A stretch of DNA of 64,000 nucleotides from Flavobacteriales bacterium (GTDB lineage: Bacteria > Bacteroidota > Bacteroidia > Flavobacteriales_D > Crocinitomicaceae): the NCBI GenBank assembly GCA_947475095.1, contig CANJLG010000010.1, positions 1 to 64,000 on the forward strand, written 5' to 3'. Positions within the stretch are counted from its first letter, which is position 1; the number at the start of each line of letters is the position of its first letter. The translations under genes were made by a program, and so were the position numbers. The notes under the pieces are model-generated. The model did not search any database and was not told the origin of the DNA. It worked only from the letters and a program-made list of their open reading frames with translations. This document shows positions 17,102 through 25,336 of the stretch, piece by piece.

Positions 17102-18133
17102 TTAAAATTTTGCTTGTAAAAATAGTGTGCCTATTACTGAGTTTAGACCTGCTTTATTATGCAATAGTTTCGCCTCAGAACCTAAGCTAAAGGATTCATT
17201 CAGCTTATATTTAATTCCCATACTTGTCCCAATAAAATGAAAGCCGTGGTTGTCATAGAATTGATTTATCATAATTTCTGAAACATCCCTAAAATACTCT
17301 AATCTTGCATTTACTGAAAAAGAAGGCAGGATTTCATAGGCCAGAATTGAATTAATTTGCCACCATTGTGTTAATTTATTGTCTAACACTTGCAAGCCAA
17401 GATAGCCACAACTTTGAAATTTTAGCTTACCCCAGGCCCGTTCCACATTCACTTCGTTAAACAAACGCCAAGTCTTTGACTTGTCTAACTTCGTCTGTTC
17501 ATTTCCTAAATAAAGCGACCAATTAAGAATTAACTTCTTGGGTGTCCAATGTAGCAATGACCCAAATGCAGGAAGGTATTTTTTTGATGGCAAATGCTGG
17601 TAACCATTAACGAGATAAGCGTACCATGACAATTTATCGCTTACTTTAAAATTAGCCCTTAATCCTGACAAATAATAAGGCGTATATTCTGCTGAAAGAC
17701 TTCGGGTATACATCAACTGCTGACCAGAAATAGCGGTTTCTTGTGTATACGGTGAGGAAAAAATACCTATATCCAATTGTTTGAATTTTTTTCCATGCAT
17801 GTTTTTACCAAGATACGATTCAAAAATCCATCGAGTACCTTTACTTTCATTCGCGTAATTAGCATCCATATACGTTCCAAAAGCAGGAGTGAATTGTAGA
17901 TAGTAATCTTTCTTAAAGAACCCTAAACTCAGGTATGCGAAATTTACAGACAACTTATTGTACTGATTTGACGAAACAAACAAGGAATTACTATTGACCG
18001 ATGGATTGTGAAAGTCTTTCGCATAGTAAAGATCCAAATAACCAGATATGGCGACACTATCCAGCTTTTTCTGGCTTAAGGAATAAGTAGAACTTAAGAG
18101 ACAAAGCGCAAAGAAAAGATAGGTGAATCGCAT
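17102..18133 (-). CDS. Outer-membrane beta-barrel porin-like protein (OmpL/BBP2 type)
   Basis: The 343-residue product has a signal peptide ending around TYSLSQ, then SGYLDLYYAKDF, typical of the BBP2 (OmpL-like) porin family in Bacteroidota. Later segments such as GTYMDANYAN, YTRSLSAEYTPYYLSG and NARLEYFRDV alternate as amphipathic strands, and the C-terminus ends with Phe (FLQAKF), as expected for recognition by BAM. Ligand unknown. It sits between a head-GIN lipoprotein gene and xth in a tight run, suggesting co-transcription with envelope genes. Confidence 0.78.
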   Translation of the reverse strand: MRFTYLFFALCLLSSTYSLSQKKLDSVAISGYLDLYYAKDFHNPSVNSNSLFVSSNQYNKLSVNFAYLSLGFFKKDYYLQFTPAFGTYMDANYANESKGTRWIFESYLGKNMHGKKFKQLDIGIFSSPYTQETAISGQQLMYTRSLSAEYTPYYLSGLRANFKVSDKLSWYAYLVNGYQHLPSKKYLPAFGSLLHWTPKKLILNWSLYLGNEQTKLDKSKTWRLFNEVNVERAWGKLKFQSCGYLGLQVLDNKLTQWWQINSILAYEILPSFSVNARLEYFRDVSEIMINQFYDNHGFHFIGTSMGIKYKLNESFSLGSEAKLLHNKAGLNSVIGTLFLQAKF

Positions 18134-18142
18134 TAGTTATTG

Positions 18143-18889
18143 TTAATTTTTATCAATTAATTTTCCTTTACCATACTCGTGCTTACTAATCGCTGTAGGT
18201 AATCCATAATACCAAATATCGCCAATGCCATTGATTTCCACTTTTAATTTACAATTGTTAGCATTTATTTTTTGAATGGTGGATGAACTCGAAATGAAAT
18301 TGATTGAATCTCTCACTTGAAGATCTCGTGCCTCCACAAAACCATTTCCCAATAATTGATAATTGGCGGTATTCGTTTTTCCACGAAGCACCAAATCGCC
18401 CCAACCATTTGTGAGATCGGTTCGAATATCCAAGGCATTTACCAACAAATCCATCGATCCACCGCCATCACGAATTGTTACCGTTAGGTAATTGACATTC
18501 AAAGTATCGGCACAGCTTAGTGTTTCTGTTCCTTCGAATAGAATATTCACAAGTGAAGTGAAATGAATTTCAACCTCCACCACTTCATACTTTCTAAAAA
18601 AATTACATTTATTGTTGTTGCTAATCGATACTAGCCCGTCTTCCGCTTGAACATTTATAAACCCAATTAGGTTCTCTCCGCCTTTAATCACAATCTTATT
18701 GGTAGAATCTTGAATTAGTTTATACGAAATATGTTCTTTCAAAAACAAGCGATTAAAATCACCGAGTTGAATTTCTTTCACTGCAAACGAGCCTGATTTT
18801 TTCCAACAAGGTCGTTCACTCGCTTTTCGACACGAAATCAAAACCAATAGCAGTAAGAAGGGCCAAACAGACCTTTTTATTTTTTCCAT
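18143..18889 (-). CDS. Lipoprotein with head-GIN domain (DUF2807)
   Basis: The 248 residues start with a lipoprotein signal (LLLVLISC lipobox, Cys about residue 20). From about residue 35 there is a repetitive beta structure: EIQLGDFNRLFLKE, IVIKGGENLIG, GTETLSCADTLNVNYLTVTIRDGGG and the later NGIGDIWYYG. This is the head domain of GIN-type proteins that is frequent in Bacteroidota surface lipoproteins. Its function is not known. It overlaps the PagL-like gene upstream by 13 bases and lies 9 bases from the beta-barrel gene, so all are one transcription unit. Confidence 0.8.
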   Translation of the reverse strand: MEKIKRSVWPFLLLLVLISCRKASERPCWKKSGSFAVKEIQLGDFNRLFLKEHISYKLIQDSTNKIVIKGGENLIGFINVQAEDGLVSISNNNKCNFFRKYEVVEVEIHFTSLVNILFEGTETLSCADTLNVNYLTVTIRDGGGSMDLLVNALDIRTDLTNGWGDLVLRGKTNTANYQLLGNGFVEARDLQVRDSINFISSSSTIQKINANNCKLKVEINGIGDIWYYGLPTAISKHEYGKGKLIDKN

Positions 18890-19953
18890 GTTTTAAACGT
18901 ATAACCAAGTCCAAATTCAAAATAATCTGCCCGTGCAAAATGCGTTTTAAGACTAAAATTAGCCATTAAACCATTCCGAAATTGATAGCGACAGCCAATT
19001 CGATGATACAAAAAATCTTCTGGTTTGTATTTATCACGAAGATACGTCCCCATTCCGAAAACAAAATGAAATTTATCGAAAGGAACCAAATAGGCCGCGT
19101 ACAAACCAACTTGAATAATCGACAATTGCGTTTTCTGTGTATACGGCAAATAAGCCATAATTGCTTGCTTCGAAATGATGTCAAGATCTACTTCCATTCC
19201 TGCTTTTTGATTAAAAAATCGTCGTGCAGCAATATTAATTGCGTAAACTGGATACTTTTTCCCACCAATTGGCATCACTTCTTTCATGGAATAAATTCCC
19301 ATTGCACTGAGCTCTATGCGTTTTTGGAATTTCATTTCAGTAGGTTCAATGGGCAAGGCTTTACGAAAAACATAGGCATATCCAAGCGAAAGATAAGGCA
19401 TGTTGATGCCATAATTTGGCACCTTAAACGATCCGTTACTAAAATGCGTGATATCTAGCCCCAAAACGATTGAATGATTCTTAAAACGGTACGTACTTTT
19501 TACCGCAAAATTCATCATTGGATTAAAGTGCGTGCTTACGGCAACATTTTTAGGATTATTGATTGGATCATAAATTTTATTGGTGTATCCAAGGCCACAA
19601 CCTAAGCGAAACGCCATTTCATAGTTTTTATACTTCACCAATGGTAATTCTGAAAACCCGTAAAGTCCGACGTAATTTCCGAGTAGCTCTTTATTACCCA
19701 CAGAACCGATAAACAGCGTCGTTCCTACAGTCGGATATCGGTATTTAACATGCCATAATTTACTTCCTCTTGTATGGATGAAATAGGTAAACTCAAGCGC
19801 TTTTGCGGTTTCTTGCGGTAAATGAGCCATAACACCACGATGCGCAGCTAAAAAGCCTATTTTTGACCTAAATTCAAAACCCGCATCATTCATTTGTCCA
19901 ATCAGTTGATTGGTAATGAAAAAGAATAAAAAAGAAAAGACAATCTTTCTCAT
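18877..19953 (-). CDS. Lipid A 3-O-deacylase-like (PagL / acyloxyacyl hydrolase family) outer-membrane protein
   Basis: I begin the protein at the ATG 6 bases after a -7 element; the upstream in-frame TTG lies inside the promoter. This gives 358 residues with a signal peptide ending near QLIGQ. The PagL-like barrel (about 30-190) has EFTYFIHTRGSKLW, GLYGFSELPLVKY, LGCGLGYTNK and the catalytic region GLDITHFSNGSFKVPNYG with the conserved His and Ser. Such enzymes remove an acyl chain from lipid A. A second barrel-like half (about 210-350) is longer than the enterobacterial PagL. It heads the four-gene minus-strand run. Confidence 0.78.
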   Translation of the reverse strand: MRKIVFSFLFFFITNQLIGQMNDAGFEFRSKIGFLAAHRGVMAHLPQETAKALEFTYFIHTRGSKLWHVKYRYPTVGTTLFIGSVGNKELLGNYVGLYGFSELPLVKYKNYEMAFRLGCGLGYTNKIYDPINNPKNVAVSTHFNPMMNFAVKSTYRFKNHSIVLGLDITHFSNGSFKVPNYGINMPYLSLGYAYVFRKALPIEPTEMKFQKRIELSAMGIYSMKEVMPIGGKKYPVYAINIAARRFFNQKAGMEVDLDIISKQAIMAYLPYTQKTQLSIIQVGLYAAYLVPFDKFHFVFGMGTYLRDKYKPEDFLYHRIGCRYQFRNGLMANFSLKTHFARADYFEFGLGYTFKTWKK

Positions 19954-19959
19954 GGTAGA

Positions 19960-19967
19960 CAAAGTTA
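19960..19967 (-). promoter_or_regulatory. Promoter -7 element, leaderless arrangement, PagL-like gene
   Basis: On the minus strand TAACTTTG fits TAnnTTTG and ends 6 bases before the ATG, so the transcript probably starts at or near the start codon. It is divergent to the mazG -7 element 16 bases away. Confidence 0.6.
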
Positions 19968-19982
19968 ATCAATGAATTTAGA

Positions 19983-19990
19983 TAATTTTG
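19983..19990 (+). promoter_or_regulatory. Promoter -7 element, leaderless arrangement, mazG
   Basis: TAATTTTG fits TAnnTTTG and lies 6 bases before the mazG ATG, which predicts a leaderless mRNA. No ribosome binding site can fit. It overlaps the -33 region expected for the divergent PagL-like promoter. Confidence 0.6.
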
Positions 19991-19996
19991 TAAAAT

Positions 19997-20779
19997 ATGG
20001 ATGCTAGACTGAAAGCTTTTGAGCGATTACTAATTATCATGGATGAACTTCGGGAGAAATGCCCTTGGGATCAAAAACAAACCTTTGAATCACTTCGCAA
20101 TTTAACCATTGAAGAAACGTATGAATTAGCAGATGCTATTACTACGGGAAATCTGAATGAAATCAAAGGTGAAATTGGCGACCTATTTCTACACCTAGTT
20201 TTTTACTGCAAACTAGGGAACGAAGCCGGAGCATTTGATGTTACATCCGTATTAGATGCCATTTGTGAGAAATTGATCCATCGTCATCCACACATTTACA
20301 GCGATACAATCGTCCAAGACGAGGACGAAGTGAAGGCAAATTGGGAAAAATTAAAATTAAAAGAAGGAAGGAAATCTGTTTTAGAGGGCGTTCCCTCCTC
20401 GCTCCCATCCCTTGTTAAAGCCACAAGAATTCAGGAAAAAGTAAAGGGAATTGGTTTTGAATGGTCGGATAAAAAAGACGTTTGGAAAAAAGTACAAGAA
20501 GAACTGGAAGAATTGCAAGCTGAAGTAACCCAAGATTCTGACGAAAAAGAAGCTGAATTTGGAGATGTATTATTTTCCTTGGTTAATTATGCGCGATACA
20601 TCGGTGTTTCACCAGAAAGTGCCCTAGCAAAAACCAATGCCAAATTTATCAATCGCTTTCAATTAATGGAAAAATTCATTCAAGAAGACAATCAAGAAAT
20701 CCAAGATATGAACCTCGCTGAGATGGATCTTTATTGGGAAAAAGCCAAAATTTCAATTCAAACAAAACAACAATTATGA
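19997..20779 (+). CDS. mazG: Nucleoside triphosphate pyrophosphohydrolase
   Basis: The 260-residue protein has the tandem MazG arrangement. The first domain has CPWDQKQTFESLRN, LTIEETYELADAI, and EIKGEIGDLFLHLVFY with the metal-binding E-x-x-E and E-x-x-D sites; the second has FEWSDKKDVWKKVQEELEEL and EFGDVLFSLVNYAR. It hydrolyses nucleoside triphosphates to monophosphates and pyrophosphate, cleaning the nucleotide pool. Its stop overlaps the start of the next gene as ATGA, so the MscS-like gene is translated with it. The promoter sits 6 bases upstream. Confidence 0.93.
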   Translation: MDARLKAFERLLIIMDELREKCPWDQKQTFESLRNLTIEETYELADAITTGNLNEIKGEIGDLFLHLVFYCKLGNEAGAFDVTSVLDAICEKLIHRHPHIYSDTIVQDEDEVKANWEKLKLKEGRKSVLEGVPSSLPSLVKATRIQEKVKGIGFEWSDKKDVWKKVQEELEELQAEVTQDSDEKEAEFGDVLFSLVNYARYIGVSPESALAKTNAKFINRFQLMEKFIQEDNQEIQDMNLAEMDLYWEKAKISIQTKQQL

Positions 20780-21258
20780 CTTATCAATTCATTCATACCG
20801 CTATTTTAATTGCATTCATTATTATAGTCAAGTTATTTGCAAGCAAAGCTGTTAATCGCATATTAGTTCGCTTAGACAATGACCTAAAGCGTAAGAAAAT
20901 TACCATGCGCATCATCAATTTGTTTTCATTGATCTTTATGATAATTGGATTAGCAGCAATTTGGAACATTGATCGTTCACAATTAATGGTGTTTATCACC
21001 TCATTAATTACCGTGCTTGGCATTGCTTTTTTTGCTCAATGGTCGATTTTAGCAAACATCACCTCAAGTTTGATTTTATTCTTTAACCACCCCGTAAAAA
21101 TTGGTCAACGGATTTGTGTTTTAGATAAAGAATATGAAATTGAAGGGAAATTAATCGATATCTCCTTCTACTTTCTTTATATAAAATCAGATGCAGACGA
21201 GTTAATCACCATACCGACTTCTGTTGCATTGCAAAAAACCATTGTAATTAAAGGTTAA
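20776..21258 (+). CDS. Small MscS-type mechanosensitive channel-like protein
   Basis: I start at the ATG overlapping the mazG stop, giving 160 residues; an earlier in-frame start lies inside mazG. Hydrophobic segments are at about 3-22, 45-63 and 68-88. The third has the Ala/Gly/Ser-rich pore-helix style of MscS (GIAFFAQWSILANITSSLIL), followed by FNHPVKIGQRICV, the start of the beta domain, which ends soon after at TVALQ/TIVIKG. It is shorter than MscS (about 280 residues) because the C-terminal vestibule is missing. This compact form recurs in Bacteroidota. Confidence 0.7.
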   Translation: MTYQFIHTAILIAFIIIVKLFASKAVNRILVRLDNDLKRKKITMRIINLFSLIFMIIGLAAIWNIDRSQLMVFITSLITVLGIAFFAQWSILANITSSLILFFNHPVKIGQRICVLDKEYEIEGKLIDISFYFLYIKSDADELITIPTSVALQKTIVIKG

Positions 21259-21262
21259 TTCC

Positions 21263-21312
21263 TGGTATTCGATTCTAAAATCGTCACGGGTATCGCCATC
21301 TTTCGCTAAGAA
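21263..21312. repeat. Fragment duplicated from the 3' part of lhgO
   Basis: These 50 bases match 22611-22660 inside lhgO at 47 positions by my count. On the minus strand they would encode GDTRDDFRIEY, as lhgO does. The fragment begins 4 bases after the stop codon of the intervening acyltransferase gene. It looks like a leftover of an insertion or recombination that put the acyltransferase between mscS-like and lhgO genes. Confidence 0.8.
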
Positions 21313-21316
21313 ACTA

Positions 21317-22417
21317 CTACCGCCTTAAACTCAAAATAGGTTTTTCGAAATAGCGATACGAAAGCATACTGACCAAAACAGTTGACGAAAATGTAATAAG
21401 CATAAAAATAATAAGCGATAAGGAGGTATCTATTTTAATATGATGTAACAAATAATATTGATACAACATGTGAATGGCAATTATATGAAATACATATAAA
21501 CCATAACTTCGGGCACCTAAATAATTTAGCAACTTGCTTTTTATCACTATTCCTGACTCAGCAGAAATAAATAAGCAAATAATCAGCGTAAATACCAATG
21601 CAATAATGGTGGGTTTAAAAACGAAAGAAAACTCAGTAGGTTCAGGAATCAATTGATCGTGAAAAATAATCATCAGAATAAGACCTAACAAACAAAGCTT
21701 TAAATTCCACTTCCCGATTTTTTGAAGCATGGAATTTAGCTTGACATTGTTAAAAACAAAGACATAGGCCAATATACCGCCGCAAGAAAAATAGTCTAAA
21801 TTCGTAAATAGATCGTTTGTTTCAATGACTAAATTTGTAGAATAAAAACTTTCATATCCCCGTGAAATCCAAGCGATGAAAACACTAAAAAGCAACATTC
21901 TAAACACATTCTTTGATGATAGAAAAAAGAACAATAAGCCCCATACAATATAAAAATGTTCCTCAATACAAAGCGACCAAAACACGGAAAGCGGTGTAGT
22001 TTTGGGAAATTGATCCATCATTATCATTTTATAATTTTCTAAAAATGTAAATGAAAATCTCCAGTCAAAATCATATCCTCCCCCAACCATATGAAGGCCC
22101 AAATCTTGTTTTAAGTCAAAAGGCAATATAAATGCAACAAGCACCATCAGGAAGAATAAGGGCCAAATTCGGAATGCTCTTCGTTTATAAAAATTCAATA
22201 AATTAATCCTATTTGAATTGGCTTTTTCCAAAAAAAGTAAATAGGATATTAAAAATCCGCTCAAGACAAAGAAAAAAGATACTCCAATACCACCGCCTGA
22301 TTTAATTACTAAAAAGTTAGGGAACTTAGCATCTAAAGGAATGTGGAGCAAATAAACTTTTAGAAAAGCAAAAAAACGAAGTGCGTCTATAGACTGAAAA
22401 TGTTCTCTTTTTATCAT
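21317..22417 (-). CDS. Acyltransferase family 3 membrane protein (OafA/YrhL type)
   Basis: The 366-residue integral membrane protein has the family's first segment with FFAFLKVYLLHI, FFFVLSGFLISYLL, the loop RRAFRIWPLFFL, and WSLCIEEHFYIVWG, the glutamate-rich signature of O-acetyltransferases, plus YGLYVFHIIAIHM. About ten membrane segments are expected. It transfers acyl groups to surface or periplasmic sugars; the acceptor cannot be inferred. It is flanked on its 3' side by a copy of part of lhgO, and upstream by lhgO itself. Confidence 0.85.
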   Translation of the reverse strand: MIKREHFQSIDALRFFAFLKVYLLHIPLDAKFPNFLVIKSGGGIGVSFFFVLSGFLISYLLFLEKANSNRINLLNFYKRRAFRIWPLFFLMVLVAFILPFDLKQDLGLHMVGGGYDFDWRFSFTFLENYKMIMMDQFPKTTPLSVFWSLCIEEHFYIVWGLLFFFLSSKNVFRMLLFSVFIAWISRGYESFYSTNLVIETNDLFTNLDYFSCGGILAYVFVFNNVKLNSMLQKIGKWNLKLCLLGLILMIIFHDQLIPEPTEFSFVFKPTIIALVFTLIICLFISAESGIVIKSKLLNYLGARSYGLYVFHIIAIHMLYQYYLLHHIKIDTSLSLIIFMLITFSSTVLVSMLSYRYFEKPILSLRR

Positions 22418-22498
22418 GAGATCATTAGCGAATTATGTTAATTAAAAGAGCATTCAAACTAAGTGATACCTCAAAATTAAAGAAATAAATCAACTTTA

Positions 22499-23713
22499 TT
22501 AATCCCTAAGCTTAAAGTGTAGATTCGCTTCATTCGCGATGTATTCCCCAATGGCTAAACATGCCGTAGCAGCTGGAGAAGGTGCATTTAGAACATGAAT
22601 AGAATTCCCATGGTATTCGATTCTAAAATCGTCTCGGGTATCGCCATCTTGCGCTAATAACAACGCACGAACCCCTGCCCTCCCCGGTTTAAGATCTTCC
22701 ATTGTCAAACTTGGAATCATGCGTTGAAGCGTTTTTAAAAACAACTTTTTTGAAAAGGCACGACGATATTCATTGATACCAAAAGCCATATTATTAAAAA
22801 ACAATTTCCAAGTCCCTTTATACGTTAAGGCATCCCAAGTATCGCGAAAGGAAAAATCCGTTTTTCCATAGCCTTCCCGTTTAAACGTAAACACGGCATT
22901 GGGTCCACATTCAATATCACCATTTGTCATTCTCGTAAAATGCACCCCTAAAAAAGGGAAATCAGGATTGGGAACAGGATAAATTAAATTTTTCACCTTA
23001 TGACTAGCTTCATGCGTAAGTTCATAATAGTCACCTCTAAATCCAACTACTTGTTCTTTTAGTTGAACGCCGTCTTTTCTCGCCAAACGATCCGCTTGAA
23101 GTCCTGCGCAAAACACCAAATAAACCGCTTCAAATTCACCTTTATTGGTTTGTAATGTGCTTACCTTTTCATTTTTCGTAATCGATTGCACCTCGTGTCC
23201 AAGAAAAACAGCACTCAAGGGATTAATCGCCAGTGCCAATTCAACCATTTTTTGGGTAGCAGCACGAAAATCAATGATACCAGTACAAGGAACCCACAGT
23301 CCACCAATTGATTCAACAAAAGGTTCAATTTCCCTCACTTCAGCGGCGCTTATCTTTTTTAGTCCCTCAATTTTGTTTTCCAAACCAGTTTGATACACGC
23401 GTTCCATGTTAGCGAGCTCACTTTCATGCGTTGCAACAACAACCTTTCCGCAAACATCGTGTGCTATTCCATGCTCCTTAGCAAATTCAACCAATTCTTT
23501 TCTACCCTCGATGCAGTTTTTCGCTTTTAATGATCCCGGCTTGTAGTACAAACCAGAATGAAGCACCCCAGAGTTGTGGCCCGTTTGATGATCGGCTAGA
23601 ATTTCCTCTTTTTCAAATAGCGCAATTAGCAGCGTAGGATTTTGTTTTTGGACTTTATAAAAAGTGGCTGCACCGACAATCCCTCCACCAATAATTGCTA
23701 TATCAAATTTCAT
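22499..23713 (-). CDS. lhgO: L-2-hydroxyglutarate oxidase
   Basis: This 404-residue flavoprotein has the FAD dinucleotide motif IAIIGGGIVGAAT near the N-terminus, LFEKEEILADHQTGHNSGVLHSGLYYKPGSLKA (the LhgO signature region, broken here across residues), and the C-terminal GRAGVRALLL followed by LNAPSPAATACLAIGEYI. It oxidises L-2-hydroxyglutarate to 2-oxoglutarate at the membrane. The gene has its own promoter 14 bases upstream. Part of its 3' coding sequence is repeated after the next gene. Confidence 0.93.
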   Translation of the reverse strand: MKFDIAIIGGGIVGAATFYKVQKQNPTLLIALFEKEEILADHQTGHNSGVLHSGLYYKPGSLKAKNCIEGRKELVEFAKEHGIAHDVCGKVVVATHESELANMERVYQTGLENKIEGLKKISAAEVREIEPFVESIGGLWVPCTGIIDFRAATQKMVELALAINPLSAVFLGHEVQSITKNEKVSTLQTNKGEFEAVYLVFCAGLQADRLARKDGVQLKEQVVGFRGDYYELTHEASHKVKNLIYPVPNPDFPFLGVHFTRMTNGDIECGPNAVFTFKREGYGKTDFSFRDTWDALTYKGTWKLFFNNMAFGINEYRRAFSKKLFLKTLQRMIPSLTMEDLKPGRAGVRALLLAQDGDTRDDFRIEYHGNSIHVLNAPSPAATACLAIGEYIANEANLHFKLRD

Positions 23714-23727
23714 ATTGAAAGTTTTGA

Positions 23728-23735
23728 CAAAAGTA
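23728..23735 (-). promoter_or_regulatory. Promoter -7 element of lhgO
   Basis: On the minus strand TACTTTTG fits TAnnTTTG and lies 14 bases before the lhgO ATG, giving a short leader. No matching -33 TTG was confirmed. Confidence 0.5.
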
Positions 23736-23763
23736 CATACGATAAGAGAATTGAGACACGGAA

Positions 23764-23925
23764 ATGGAAAATTTTATGAGAATTGAATCCACATCGCTTC
23801 GCCTAGGCGAAAAAACAAAATTCTATTTGGCAAGTGAATGGCATCAAAAAAAATATTTACATGAGCTTTGTAACATCCTTGGTCTGGATTTTGGGAATAT
23901 TATAATAATTCGGGAGTACGAATAG
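23764..23925 (+). CDS. Small ORF (53 residues), possibly a gene fragment
   Basis: An ATG-started 53-residue frame contains SLRLGEKTKFYLASEWHQKK and ends with FGNIIIIREYE. Its stop lies 2 bases before the next frame's ATG, so the two may have been parts of one gene, or be translationally coupled. It has no signal peptide or membrane segment. I do not recognise it. A palindrome TCGCCTAGGCGA sits near its start. It may be a degraded piece of a larger reading frame. Confidence 0.3.
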   Translation: MENFMRIESTSLRLGEKTKFYLASEWHQKKYLHELCNILGLDFGNIIIIREYE

Positions 23926-23927
23926 GA

Positions 23928-24332
23928 ATGACAGCCACACAACTCTTACATAAAACCGCTATTAGTTCAACAATTTCATTTCAGAAATTCCTTAATAATT
24001 TCGGAAATAAAATACCAACAAATTATTCCACCCAAACCGTAGATTTTACATTATCATTAGGACAATTAGTTCTTCCCAAAACCTATAAAAAATTTAACCA
24101 AACCAACGTAAACGTAATGGTTGAAATGTTAGCACAAACACATCCTGCCAATGGCAACACCTTTCTAGATATTGCTCCAGTTCTTCAATTTATTTTTAAA
24201 AGCAGGGCAAGATTAGACATTGCATATAGACGACAATTATTCAGTTCAATATACAGAACACAAGCGAATGGAATTGTAGTCAACTTTCAGTATGCTTTCT
24301 TTAATCTTGAAAAAAAAATGATTCTCGAATAG
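23928..24332 (+). CDS. Hypothetical protein resembling the C-terminal strands of a beta-barrel protein
   Basis: The 134 residues lack a signal peptide. The segments VDFTLSLGQLVLPKTYKKF, NVNVMVEMLAQTH, LDIAPVLQFIFKSRARLDIAY and IVVNFQYAFF alternate polar and apolar residues like the last strands of an outer-membrane barrel. A complete barrel would need an N-terminal export signal, which is missing. I read it as a probable 3' fragment of a broken outer-membrane protein gene, with the small ORF just upstream as another piece. Low confidence about function. Confidence 0.35.
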   Translation: MTATQLLHKTAISSTISFQKFLNNFGNKIPTNYSTQTVDFTLSLGQLVLPKTYKKFNQTNVNVMVEMLAQTHPANGNTFLDIAPVLQFIFKSRARLDIAYRRQLFSSIYRTQANGIVVNFQYAFFNLEKKMILE

Positions 24333-24457
24333 GTTTTAAAATCATCTACTAAAATTAACTTTTCACTTCTTTAATCCCTATATTTATGAACTAATTAATG
24401 TTGGTTGCTTCACAGACTGACGTTAGCATTCATTGTAACAAATATCGTCCTAAAAAT

Positions 24458-25252
24458 ATGGCAAAATATCTGACATCAAGATTACTACTTGTTTTTCTAT
24501 GCAAGTTTTTTTATAACTGGGCTTTTAATACAAAATTTCAATTACTCCAATTTTTCAATTTTAGTGACGGTTATATTTTAGATACTTTAAGTTATCTAAT
24601 GTTGTTTTTGATATTATGTTTGGGGCTTATTACAATTAACTTGCTTTTTTCAATACTTCATATTTCTGAAGAAATTCCTTTTGAAGAGATTATTAAAAAA
24701 GTTAGGGATAAAGGTTTATTAAATACTTGTGTGATTTACTTCAAAAATTTTTGGACAATATTAAGTAACAATTTTAAAATTGAAACTAGAGCAGAAAAGT
24801 ATCCGAATCTATTCCTTGTTTTTGTTTTGATCTTTTTGCCATTTTCAAAAGGCAATCCTATTCTGAATAACTATTATGGGATTTACAAAGAATATGAAAT
24901 TGATGACCAAGATAATCGAACCAACTACATAGAAAATCAAAACTATATTGTTCACAAAAGTAGGAAAAACGAAATAAGAGGTAGAATGAATAGTTTAGAA
25001 GAAAATTCTAAAGAAGATGAACCATATTTTGATGTAAATAAAAGAGGTTACTTATTTGTTCAAGCAGGTTTAATTGACGGTTACAAAACCTTTTACAAAG
25101 AGTATGACGGCTTGTTGCCCTATATTGAATGTTTGTTTTTTTCAGCGTTAGAAAAGCTCATAAACACAATAATGTATTTTTTTATACCATTTATAATCTT
25201 TATTACAATATATCATTTCAAATATGACCACAGTAAAACAATAAACAACTAA
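24458..25252 (+). CDS. Orphan membrane protein of unknown function
   Basis: I use the ATG at 24458 rather than the earlier one at 24398, because the leading 20 codons look non-coding. The 264-residue product has hydrophobic segments at about 8-25, 43-68, 115-130 and a C-terminal one at about 235-255, with a central hydrophilic domain containing NYIENQNYIVHKSRKNEIRG and DVNKRGYLFVQAGLIDGY. It is rich in Phe, Ile and Asn and more AT-rich than its neighbours, as expected of recently acquired DNA. No family is recognised. Confidence 0.5.
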   Translation: MAKYLTSRLLLVFLCKFFYNWAFNTKFQLLQFFNFSDGYILDTLSYLMLFLILCLGLITINLLFSILHISEEIPFEEIIKKVRDKGLLNTCVIYFKNFWTILSNNFKIETRAEKYPNLFLVFVLIFLPFSKGNPILNNYYGIYKEYEIDDQDNRTNYIENQNYIVHKSRKNEIRGRMNSLEENSKEDEPYFDVNKRGYLFVQAGLIDGYKTFYKEYDGLLPYIECLFFSALEKLINTIMYFFIPFIIFITIYHFKYDHSKTINN

Positions 25253-25336
25253 CATCCAATAATTATAGACCTTATTGATTTGTGTTATTTAAAAATAACT
25301 ACTATCTTTAGTGCCTAACCTTAAAATTATAGCTTT

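Noticed and set aside
18982-19458. 158-residue plus-strand ORF.
   Set aside because: It is antisense to the PagL-like gene, lacks any family pattern and has the biased composition of a shadow frame.
24398-24457. Upstream extension of the orphan membrane protein.
   Set aside because: The stretch reads like intergenic DNA and the inner ATG precedes the membrane segment directly.
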